From NCBI GenBank assembly GCA_964017145.1, contig OZ024847.1:558001-622000 (forward strand): a stretch of 64,000 nucleotides of DNA. The letters run 5' to 3'. Below the pieces are notes generated by a model that did no database searches, had not been told where the DNA came from, and saw only the letters and a program-made list of their open reading frames with translations. The translations under genes and the position numbers were made by a program. Positions 34,925-44,281 of this stretch are shown here, piece after piece; position 1 is the stretch's first letter, and every line of letters starts with the position of its first letter. Origin of the DNA: Agrocybe praecox. Lineage: Eukaryota; Basidiomycota; Agaricomycetes; Agaricales; Agrocybaceae.

Positions 34925-35272
34925 GTACGCGAATTCGAGCTGGCTAGCCTCATAAATCTCCGGCTGTGGATGAATATGGTTCCAAAAAGCTGGCTACGCT
35001 CTTTCCAAAGCTACACGCTTTCCCAAAGTTTTCCGTCTTGTTTATCGCCTATCAGAGCTCTCACGCTCAAATACAGAACATATCCCAAGGATCTTCGTGA
35101 ATAAGGATAATGCGTCTTCAAAGTTTGAACTACTGGGATAAAAATAAAAATAAATTGTGACACGTCCATTTTTGGTTCGCGTGGCGGTGTTCGGATCGAC
35201 CGGCACGCCGCTTTCGCCCACAAACAACGCGTCATCAGCGTGTCTAACAAGGGTCACTTGTACTCGATCGTT
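34925..35272 (-). repeat. Duplicated unknown coding-like segment X, copy 2
   Basis: Minus strand: LVRHADDALFVGESGVPVDP, NTATRTKNGR, NFEDALSLFTKILGICSVFE and DGKLWESVCSFGKSVASF. Same order as in 28706-29330. The family is unknown to me. Its continuation on the other side of the inserted Tc1-like element is at about 36019-36120. Confidence 0.45.
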
Positions 35273-35275
35273 ATA

Positions 35276-36016
35276 CAGTTGCGGACAAGCAAACTCATCC
35301 GATTTGGTATCTCGGGAACGAGAATTTTTTGGACAAAACTAACGACGGATTCGAACTCGGACGGTTAAAATAAGCCTAAAAACAGTGTTTTCATCAAATT
35401 CCCACGATGTTTTAGGTGCGCCAAATTTTTTGGCGAAATTTTTGCAACTTTTTGCTCTGTAGGCAAGGGTTTTAGGCGGGCCGAGACCTCAATCTTATCA
35501 AGATGTGTTGAGAACGGCCTCAATAGATACCATCGCCCGTTGGGACGCCTGCCCATCCTCTCCACCATCGAGCTCCTCGTCCGGTTGATCATGATAATCA
35601 CCATTTTGGCTGGAAGATTCGACAATCGACGGAAGGGGATGTGCAGATGGGGCTGGCTGGTTTTTCAGACCCGAATTATTTCTTTTTTTCTTGGGTGGGC
35701 GGCCTCTGGGCTTCATTTTGCGAATTTGTTTTTGAAAGAACGGCTCGTAAGAAAGTTACAATCTTTTGGGATTGAATCCCGTTTATTGAAAGCTATTTAA
35801 AAACGACTTTTTCGAGATTTTAGCGAATTTTTTCAGCACACGCCAATATTTTTGGCTCATATTTTTTTGGAACTTCGAATTTGAAAAATCGGCTCGTGCA
35901 AATCGATGAACTAGGTCATATCCTTTATATTACAACTGTTTTTAGAAGGTTTAGATACATGTGGCAATGCCCATAAATGGTGGAGAAAATCGGATGAGTT
36001 TGCTTGTCCGCAACTG
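35276..36016 (-). mobile_element. Tc1/mariner-type element, 741 bp, with TA target-site duplication
   Basis: Perfect 30-base terminal inverted repeats starting CAGTTGCGGACAAGCAAACT, flanked by TA at 35274-35275 and 36017-36018. A minus-strand frame at 35498-35716 begins MKPRGRPPKKKRNNSGLKNQ, with an AT-hook-like RGRPPKKKR, and continues into an acidic stretch; it resembles the N-terminus of transposase genes of basidiomycete Tc1-like elements but has no catalytic DDE region. The element interrupts segment X2, whose uninterrupted relative is at 28706-29330. It looks like a deletion derivative that would need a transposase from elsewhere. Confidence 0.85.
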
Positions 36017-36018
36017 TA

Positions 36019-36129
36019 AGACCTGTATTTCTTTACATACAGGTGTACTTATTGCAGGTCGCATTTTGTTTCTCGGAGAAGCAGGTATCAGCGCTCGCCG
36101 TGTCATGAATATTTGATATTGTTATGAAG
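36019..36129 (+). repeat. Segment X2 continuation
   Basis: GACCTGTATTTCTTTACATA, then CAGGTGTACTTATTGCAGGT and GCAGGTATCAGCGC match 29210-29315, confirming that the Tc1-type element lies inside the duplicated segment. Confidence 0.6.
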
Positions 36130-36765
36130 AACAAATTCCTACCCTCTCGCCACGCCTGCAATCGATAAATCACACGAAGGAGAAGTTGCGGAGAAATTCG
36201 ATCCTTCTAATGCTATCTTGAACGACGAAAATTCAGTTGTGATGCCAGTCGACAAATCACGTCATATCTCGATAAAGCATTGATTGCGCTTGGGATACAC
36301 ACCGAGGCACGTACTTCGTTCATCACATATGTTTTCCTACCATCTTTCGTCACCTGGTCGCTTTCTAACTGCCGTAAATCAGATACTGGCTTCCCGCGAT
36401 CCTCAAGCACCAAAACATCGCACTCTGCTTCGTTCCTTAAGCCTCATACGAGTACGCTGCCCCCTTGGAAATGTCGCCATCTCCAGACGTTATTACACGT
36501 ACTTTCATGATTTCAGGGAGTACCTGATGAATGGACAAATGTTCGTGTATCGACCAAGAAAGACGTATCTTTCTGGAAGGACGTTATGGGCGTTGATGTG
36601 CAGAAGACTCTGGATGATAACTTGTTCAGGGTTCTGGAGTGGGGAGGCAGTACGCCCGATTTGATAGTTGCGATGTTTGGGCATGAATATCCGAATTGCA
36701 AGTGCATAATATCCAATCCAGCTTTAACAATATCAATATGTATACTATATTATTTACAAAGCAAC
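36130..36765 (+). pseudogene. EARTSFIT-type fungal family member, broken copy
   Basis: Plus-strand blocks: GEVAEKFDPSNAILNDENSV and VMPVDK, a damaged stretch, LDKALIALGIHTEARTSFIT with following LPSF, then APLEMSPS-like text near 36460 and VSTKKDVSFWKDVMGVDVQK, TLDDNLFRVLEWGGSTPDLI and MFGHEYPNCKCI. The order matches the minus-strand relative at 17905-19115 (LVPADKIT, GLEARTSFIT) and supplies the C-terminal block missing there. Frame changes after MPVDK and after FIT show it is not one clean gene, although introns could explain part. The family is widespread in basidiomycetes as far as I know, without a known role. Confidence 0.55.
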
Positions 36766-37596
36766 TTATAATGATGGGGGCACTGACAGCTTAGTGTCAA
36801 AGTTTTCCATCACACGGATTGAGGTAATCGTTTCCTCCATTGAAGGGTCACCGGTCACCCCCCGCCACAGGGTCCAGCGAAGAGAAGGAACTTCTTAAAA
36901 TAAGTGGGAGTCGATGAAAAATACAGCAGTGCACTATCTGAGTGTGTTATGAATTATGCATAAGAAGAACACTTAGAGGGTTCCATTTCAGCAGCATCTT
37001 TGCCAAAGTCGGAAGGTATGAAGCCAGTTGGGTTATTCGGGAGCCACGACCACAGTAAGAAGTCCGATTAGCACAGCAATTAATTTGCCACCGATATTTA
37101 TCAGAGCATTGCCGTCGAATATATTCATTGCGTTCGTCACGTTATAAGATATGGATCGAGTATCTTGGAAAGTTCACGGTATCAATAACATATCATCGAC
37201 GTCAATGCTGGAGTTACACTGTAAGCGAGATCCATCATTTAAGTTATGGTAAGTTAATTGGTATAAGTTACTTTATTCACTATCCTCCTCAGGCCTCAGA
37301 CTACATTGTACATCATAGCCCTGGAGAGGAATCCGAATAACAGATGACACGTTTTGTGGGTCGTGGGTGGATCCTTTTCATTTACGTTTCTTGCCACTAT
37401 TCTGTGCCAATCACATTGCAGCCCAGTATCGCGGGTCCCACTAGAATATATATATTAAAAACGCCACAGTATTGGGAAGCGAATAGAATGATAAGTTTGA
37501 TAGTGAATCGGTTTGAGGTTTTGGGGACGCGAAGTATAGTACAGCGCATAATCCTGACTTCTCGTGATCTTCGACTTCAACCGGAAAGAAAACTTA

Positions 37597-37650
37597 GCAT
37601 GTGACCCTCATACGAGAGTATATATAAAGGGGGTCGTTTGCGTCATTAAT
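37597..37650 (+). promoter_or_regulatory. TATA promoter of small-protein gene 3
   Basis: CATGTGACCCTCATACGAGA then TATATATAAAGGGGG (TATA about 37619-37628) and GTCGTTTGCGTC, identical to copy 1 over this core. Confidence 0.75.
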
Positions 37651-37773
37651 CTTCAGAACCTACTTCCAAGAAATCTCTTAGTGAGTTACTCATATCTTTC
37701 TCTTTCAAGATACTCCTCTTCTTTACACTACCTTCGAATTTCTGTTACTTTCAGTTACCTCTACGATACAAAT

Positions 37774-38094
37774 ATGCCATCACAATACAAGGGAACCCTC
37801 TCCATCGATGACAGATACATCAAAGGTGTCTTTTCTTACGACGGCGTGACCCACAGTTTCGCAGGAAGCTTTGACAAGGCTTTGGGGGGCCCCCTTTCCT
37901 ACCTTTCGGCAACATTGATGTTGGGCGGCGATCCTCTTAAGGATGGACCCGTTAATTTCACTGGTGATTTTGGGCCCGGGGGAATTGTGATTGCCATGGA
38001 CTCTATCGCAGCTAGCATTAATGCTCAGCTCCCACACAATATTCCACCGCTCAAAGTCTCTGGTTTCGCTACCTGGTCCTTCTCCGAAGAATAA
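37774..38094 (+). CDS. Small protein of unknown family, paralogue 3 (106 aa)
   Basis: Starts MPSQYKGTLSIDDRYIKGVF and ends TWSFSEE. It is the most divergent of the three, with changes concentrated in residues 40-60 (DKALGGPLSYLSA) and in the C-terminal third (PHNIPPLKVSGFATW), while LMLGG and FGPGGIVIAMDSIAASINAQ are kept. The 5' UTR intron (37681-37754) and the intron after the stop (GTAAGT near 38103 to TTCAACAG near 38158) are also retained. The frame is intact. The pattern of conserved core and variable patches suggests diversification of a surface, but that is inference. Family and function unknown. Confidence 0.7.
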   Translation: MPSQYKGTLSIDDRYIKGVFSYDGVTHSFAGSFDKALGGPLSYLSATLMLGGDPLKDGPVNFTGDFGPGGIVIAMDSIAASINAQLPHNIPPLKVSGFATWSFSEE

Positions 38095-38327
38095 ATAACT
38101 CTGTAAGTAATTTTTTACTGCGTGCTTTCATATTCACACTCGCTGATTTCTTCAACAGGTGCTCAATGGAGTTGCGATGAGCGTCGCTCCTATTACTCTG
38201 TCGACTCATAAATACGTTTGAACTTGTCGATTTCTTCGTCGGTTATCCGACGTTAAACTCAAATTTTATATATCAAATAAAATCACAATTTTCTGTTCTT
38301 TTTTCTTCTATCTAAGTGCTACCCAGC

Positions 38328-38483
38328 GTGGCAGTGCGTTCTGACATGCTTGGATTAGATTAGATCGTGCAGAATTCCAATGACAGCGCCCCGTCTAAAT
38401 ATGTCATATAACATACATCGCTTGTTGACTTACCGCCATCTTGCAACTTGGCTGATTAACTAGTATACGGGTCTAGCCACACA
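38328..38483 (+). repeat. Short dispersed repeat (TGTGGC...GCCACA), copy 4
   Basis: Begins CGTGGCAGTGCGTTCTGA, keeps the GATTAGATTAGATC part, and ends GGGTCTAGCCACACA. Confidence 0.6.
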
Positions 38484-38796
38484 TCTACAAGCTGTGATAG
38501 ATTGTGTAGGGCAATATGTGGGAACAATTAGGTAAGTTCAAGAGCAGCACCGATGCACCGAGTTCTTTGTTTGATCTATCTCAGCATAACAAGATGTCAT
38601 TCCTACACACTTATGATTTTTATGCCTATTAATGTTTCGGTCTGACTCGAGTTATTCGGTCGAATTTATAACTTTTATCCGTGTACCGCTGCCGCTACGT
38701 GGTTCCTTTCGGCGCCTCCATAAGGTGGTGTTGTCAGACAATAAAAATGCGCTGACAGATGAACGTGCTTCTCCGAGTAGGGCTGGGCTGAGCTAC

Positions 38797-39205
38797 AGTG
38801 GCGGTCGCGGACAAGCGAAGGCCACTAATCTTTTTGACCAAAGTTTCTAGCTCCCATAAGTGACAGATAGTGAAATAAGGTGCTCGTATGTACAGGCTAT
38901 AACCTACATAAAGTTATTCTGAGAATAGAATTTTCGTTAAGAAGAAGCGGAATATCTCGGATTTGCGCAACAAGAACTCATCCTCGAGCAACTCAGGTAT
39001 ATTCCTATCACCTCTGATGAGATGCCGTTAAGAAATACCTCAATGCTTGTCTAACAGATGTGATACGGCAATTTATAAACCGCACCTGGAAATCTACGCA
39101 AGCATACAGAAAGGGATTGGGCAACAAAAACAGCACAGAACAGCGAGGGAGAGAGCAACGACGATGCTCGACAAATCGGCTAACGGATCTTGACAAAATA
39201 ATGAC
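38797..39205 (+). mobile_element. Tc1/mariner-like remnant in unit B copy 3
   Basis: After GAGCTA the tip reads CAGTGGCGGTCGCGGACAAG, followed by sequence like that at 31374 (GATGAGATGCCGTTAAGAAA, and GGCAATTTATAAACCGCACC versus GGCAATTTATAAACCGTACT). No intact transposase frame and no right tip. Confidence 0.55.
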
Positions 39206-39207
39206 CG

Positions 39208-40290
39208 CAGATGCTCGGCATACTGAATAGACTTGGACTAGCGTGGGGGTTTCCGAATTTGTCAATGAAACCAACCGACGCGGTTGATTTCATTCTTATC
39301 ATCACTTACCGACACTTTGCACATAGCCCCTTCCCTCACTGTAGGGATGTGCGCAGTGCTCAGCGAAGTGATGCAATCGGCGTACATGCCGACGTAGGCC
39401 ATGCCCTGCGACGACACCGACAATATTAACGACAACAACGACACCCAGCGCCAAATACACGGCACTCCCCACCTCATCGAAACCACCGCATGCGGCAGCG
39501 GTATTGCGAGCACCACCGTCAGCAGTAGCAGCAACATCACCACTGCTGCCACCACCATTAGCGCGACGGCAGGACCTTGACTACGACCGCAGGCCAATTA
39601 CGTGGGTGAAGAGAGGGTGGAGAGGGATAGGGGGTGGGTATGGAGAACTTGGACGAAGACGGACGGCCGCACCTCGGAGGGCGATGACACCCAGCGGCAA
39701 CCCCTGGTCTCTCCTCACAGACCACGACGTCTAGCTTCCACGCCGAGGGGGGCCAACGACACCCAGCAACTAGAGGGCCTGGTAGCTCTCATCTCGCTAC
39801 CTTACCACCCACCACCCACCACCTCCTGATCTCCTCACCGCTCGCCAACTCACCACCACCTCAAGGCCTCACCGCCTGTCAGCACTCTCCGCTAAGCAAC
39901 GGGACCCTCCAGCAAGTTAGTGGGGGAGAGGATGGACGACCGAGCGAGTAGCGGAAAGAGGACGAGCGTGCAGGAAGGTGGAGGCATGAGCTAGGGGGAT
40001 GGAGCAGACACGAGGCCTTGAGCGCTGAGCTCTCGAGGACGATACAGAGGAGACGGCCTCTGTTCTCATTTGTTCTCGTTCTCATCATCCCGGCGCTTCG
40101 CTGCACTCATTTTTCTTCCTCACTTATTTTTATTTCCATAATGTAAATACGTATACGGGATACAAAATAATAAAGCCTTTGCCTCATTGATTCTGATTGA
40201 TCCATCCCGACCTGGGTTATCCTGCGCGGGATACCCTATTACATAGCCCCTAAGTACGTGGTGCCGGTGAAGCTCTAACACTCTTTAAAT
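39208..40290 (+). repeat. LTR-like interspersed repeat A, copy 3
   Basis: Matches copy 1 from GACTTGGACTAGCGTGGG to the end block TATTACATAGCCCCTAAGTA followed by TGGTGCCGGTGAAGCTC. It has an AATAAAG polyadenylation-like signal near 40170 shortly before the CA end, as expected of an LTR in plus orientation. Confidence 0.5.
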
Positions 40291-40873
40291 AACCCAACCC
40301 CTTACGTACTCTAATACACACTCAAAACCAGATTATAACTTAGGTATATTCCCCATATGGTGGTGTATTTTTTCACGTGTATATTCGGGATTTTCCGAGG
40401 GTGGTAAAAACGAATCCCTAAATCTTTAAAGCCCTAATAATCTATCAAGCATTCCTTAAAATAATGGTGAGTAAACCAGAGTTAAAGCGCTAGAGCATTA
40501 AAAAACATTTGATTAAATTCTCTGGAGATGGTATTACTTGGCGAAATATAAAGGGCGGCTAAAGCAACAGAACTAGTAAGACCCGAATGAAAACAATCTT
40601 TCAACTAGTAGTAATAGTAGTAGTAGTGACTAGTGTGCTTATATTACTTGATCAATGCGTCGGCAGCCGGCAATCCGGCATTGGACGAGGCAGTGTCCGT
40701 TGTGTCAAATGAAAGGCTGTGACAGAGCTCTCCCCGTCATCGTTCAACGTTCAACCGTTGCAATCAAGCTGAGCCTTTCACCGCTCGTGTGACGTGTGGG
40801 ATAGTCCTCAAGATTTTCTGGACGACATGAACTTGCCTCTCGCCCCTCCTATCACACACTCGCCTATATAAAT
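40291..40873. other. Intergenic stretch before the bHLH gene
   Basis: About 580 bases, apart from the GTA microsatellite without a recognised feature. CCTATATAAAT at 40862-40872 looks like a TATA box but is directly at the proposed ATG, so either transcription starts downstream and a later ATG is used, or the resemblance is chance. Confidence 0.4.
40605..40628 (+). repeat. GTA microsatellite
   Basis: A short run of GTA/ATA/GTA triplets, about seven units, between repeat A copy 3 and the next gene. Confidence 0.85.
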
Positions 40874-43741
40874 ATGTCGCGCAACAATGAGCAGGTAAGT
40901 ACTAATATACGATATCTTCCTGCTTGTATTCACCCGTTCTGGTATAGGGTTTTCGTCGCAGATGGGCGAATTTTCTACCCCTCAGAAACAGGATATTACC
41001 TTCTAGGATCATAGAACCGTCGGTTAATCCGGAAGCAACGGCAGCGTTTGTGATTCTCAATCACTAACTTAAAGTTAAGCTCTAACGGAATACAAATCAG
41101 AAACCCACCTAGTTCAGCAAGCGGTCTATTCGAAGCCGCAAATAATGTAGGGATCTATGGGGGGAGCATGATAGCGGCTGGAGGCAATGTTACTATAATA
41201 AATGGTAATGTCCTTTACTAACCTTTCTCTGCATTTTGGTGAATTTACGGGAACGACGAAGAACGGCGTACCCTGTCCCAAAATGATGGAGGCGAGATAC
41301 CTGGGGACCATATTACGGTGAAAACAATTTCCTTCTGTGAAGTACATTCCCGACTCACCAGTTAATAAATTAGGTTGAAGCAGAATCTACCATATTTCGA
41401 CGCGAACCCAATGTGCCTCCCCAGAGGGAAATTTCTGAACAGCGGAGCTGCAATATCTATTATCGAAGTCTTATTGGCAAGCGTCGTGGCTCTCCGCTAT
41501 GGCTTCCCGAGCCAAGCTATAACTTGCCTGTTGACTATCAACGTGCTGGCGTCTCTATTGGCGATGTCGGGGTGTTGCTTGCCTCAGGAAGTTTCAACTA
41601 CTTTTTTAACATTTGTTTTCCCAGTGATCACCCAATAAACCAAGGAAATGTACCGGGAGGCTTTGTACCCCTCGACCCTCCGCTCTCTGGTTTCGATATC
41701 CAATTTACACGAGAATTTAATGCGAACAGTTATGTTACGAGCGAGTCGATTGAGATATCGCACAGACAGTACAGCAACTCACCGTAAGTATATCGGTGAT
41801 AATGGCTATATCTGACACTGATAGTAACTTTGCCCGCAGTATTACGGACTTGCTTTTTGAATCAAAAGCAGAAGAAGGTGCGATATTGACTATGCCCCAT
41901 GGTGCATATTCGCAGGACGTAATCAACACAATCCGTTTTCGAAGCTACGTTGCACGACACATCGAGAGTTGGTACAGGTATATCATTGGCGTGCGGGGAT
42001 GTGAAGTACAGAACGGAGACATACGCCTAGTGATCGGAAGCGACAAAACCGACCTCTGGGGTATGGCCGCCTTTGTCAAATCCTCCGAGACGGTACGCCT
42101 CAAGTTCCAGCCTATTCGTCAGGGCGAAACATACAGGTGGGAGTATTCTGGTTCATTCGATACCAGAACAGGGCCAGATCCGGAAATCATTAACCACCTA
42201 CGGATCAACAATATGCAAGCTATTCATAATCAGTGCCTATTCGCTCGTACGCTGAATGCAAATCTCCGGCAAGATATATGGAAACGCATCGTAGGCGAAA
42301 TATACACAGAGATGGGACTTGATCCAGAAGACGCTTTTGCTGAAGGAAGTCATTATTCGTCTGCTATATTTCACCCTAGTTCCGCCGCCACTGGCAGCAA
42401 CCACGGAAATGAGGCACCTTCTAGCCAGACGCCGAATGTATCCATGAGAATGGTACGTACTCGCTTTTTTGAAGACTTTCACTTATCGACGATCGCAGAT
42501 GCAACATCCCTCAAATTTACTTAATGGTCTTTTATGGAATCATGTTCGTCAACTTTCCACCGTTTTAGGGACATACTAACATCAGACCTGAAGTTGCGAC
42601 CTGCACAAGAAGTTAAAACCATAATAACGACGGACACAGACTGGATCTCAGTGATTCGACCAGTAGGTCAAGTTCTTTCTCAAATATATTAAAAATACAA
42701 AGGTTTTGCTTTAGGACGATCTCGTTCTTCCTACCTCAGGCGTTCTTTACGAGCGCATAATGAGCAAACGACCTCTTGTGGTTACTAATTCCATAGATGG
42801 TAAGTTTGACTCAACCGGTGGAGTCCCAAAAAGAAACGCTCAGTAAAAGAATCATAGATTATATGAGTCTAGATTTCCGATCAGACGATGATCCTCATTC
42901 ATTTCCTACAGTCCCTCCTGTTGATTGTGAAACAACAGTTGACATTGAGGATGTACCGTCGATTGGAAATGTACCCTTGTCCGATAATCCTGGAAGAGAT
43001 GGCGACGGTAGGCCCACAGGTTCTTCATTTATTCATTAATTGTAATTGTGATGTTACGATACCCAGCAGACCTTCCCAAGAACCCAAATTTATGCATGGA
43101 GGAGGGTGAAAATTGCCCGCAACCCTCGTCGATACCACAATCTGACACACCCAAAACCGCCGATAATGGAGTAATCGAACAAGTTAACACGATATGGCCG
43201 AATGTGACATTCCCGCAATCCGGTTCAACAGGACCCATAGGGCACAAAACATTTACGCCTCAGGACTTATCCACGGTGCAAGAACTAGGATACGAGCACG
43301 CAAATTCTAGCACGCGGAGAATCTATCGTCCCGGTGGAACTATCTCACGCACTCCTTCGAGGCAAAGCTTGAGCGATCGGACCAACGTTCACATAGAGTC
43401 GCATCCTGAAAGCTTTCCTCCTGAAGAAGAATTACCACCTACAGAATCTCGCAGGCAAAGAATAGAAAGGGAAGCACAGCGGCGTCAGGAGCTCAATGAG
43501 GGATATTTTAGCCTAAAAGAAGTGCTTCCAAGTTCACTACTCAAAATGAGTAAAGTAAGCCTTCTAGAACGAGGTGAGCCACATATACGTACAGCGTCAG
43601 GCTTTAAGTCAATTAGTGCTGATTTTTGCTTATTTAGCCGTAAGCCGGATACAAGTACTCGAGCAGGAGAATAAGACCTTGAGAGCCAGGTTGGCTCAGG
43701 CAGAACAGGGACATCGAGAGCAGCTACATAAAACAAGTTGA
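40874..43741 (+). CDS. Basidiomycete orphan-domain protein with C-terminal bHLH-leucine-zipper region
   Basis: Proposed multi-exon gene; start and first exons are uncertain. An early exon reads SGLFEAANNVGIYGGSMI, a motif often seen near the N-terminus of basidiomycete proteins. Then 41413-42524 encodes YYRSLIGKRRGSPLWLPEP, RAGVSIGDVGVLL, FNICFPSDHPIN, EEGAILTMPHGAYSQDVIN and RLVIGSDKTDLWGMAAF, a combination common in uncharacterised Agaricomycete proteins. After LKLRPAQEVKTIITTDTDW and PTSGVLYERIMSKRPLVV, an acidic linker follows. An exon at about 43068-43573 ends RRQRIEREAQRRQELNEGYF, SLKEVLP and KMSKVSLLER, a basic helix-loop-helix. A last exon, IQVLEQENKTLRARLAQAEQ, is a leucine zipper. 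The splice at 42795-42798 (G/GTAAGT) argues for one transcript, but the same bases contain an ATG at 42797, so two separate genes are possible. The bHLH part should bind E-box DNA in the nucleus. Confidence 0.65.
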
Positions 43742-44281
43742 AGTGTGCATATAATTGTATATACTGGATAATACGAGGCATATTGGATCTTCAAAGCCTC
43801 GTAGCTCATGAACCGATTAGTGTCACAGCCGCCGGCTACTTTAGCTAGTTTCTTTGATTGACTGTGTCACTGATTTTGATTCGCTTAATACTGAATACCA
43901 TCAGTCGCATTGGAACCACCGATTCACCCAGTTCCCGAACGCGTTCTGCACTATCAGTATTGGCGGACAGCTTCAGGCGATATGCGTCGCTTACACATGT
44001 GTCGTAAGGTTCCCTAGTAGACTTAGGTCCGATGAGTGGTATAAATGGTGCACAGCTGCATTGTGGAGAGAGCCTCTGTCCGAGTCAACAGCTAGTCATT
44101 GACTCCGATTAGATTGTCCAAAATAAAAATTCGAAAATAGCTCTATTCACGTGACTAAATGAGGAAAGTGCGACTGACCAATCAAACACTAGGATCAAAT
44201 TGACTAGTCATGACTTGACTACGATTTGACTAGTCACTGACCTTCCAACGCTGGACAGAGGTGCATTTTAGTTGATCCACC
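43742..44281. other. Intergenic stretch with CTAGTCA repeats
   Basis: About 540 bases between the bHLH gene and the next hydrolase. TGACTAGTCA-like words occur several times at about 44145-44240, a possible weak palindromic motif upstream of the hydrolase start. Confidence 0.45.

Larger units (their letters stand above)
36780..38796 (+). repeat. Repeat unit B, copy 3 (longest)
   Basis: Contains the TCCATTGAAGGGTCACCGGT block, the AATTAATTTGCCACCGATAT block, the promoter, the gene 37774-38094, the post-stop intron, the short TGTGGC repeat and the CATAAGGTGGTGTTGTCAGA block, ending at GAGCTA where a Tc1-like remnant starts. Confidence 0.75.

Noticed and set aside
26318..38094. Aegerolysin or other known fungal cytolysin identity for the small proteins
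   Set aside because: The length (104-106 aa) and motifs do not match the aegerolysin pattern I know; family left open.
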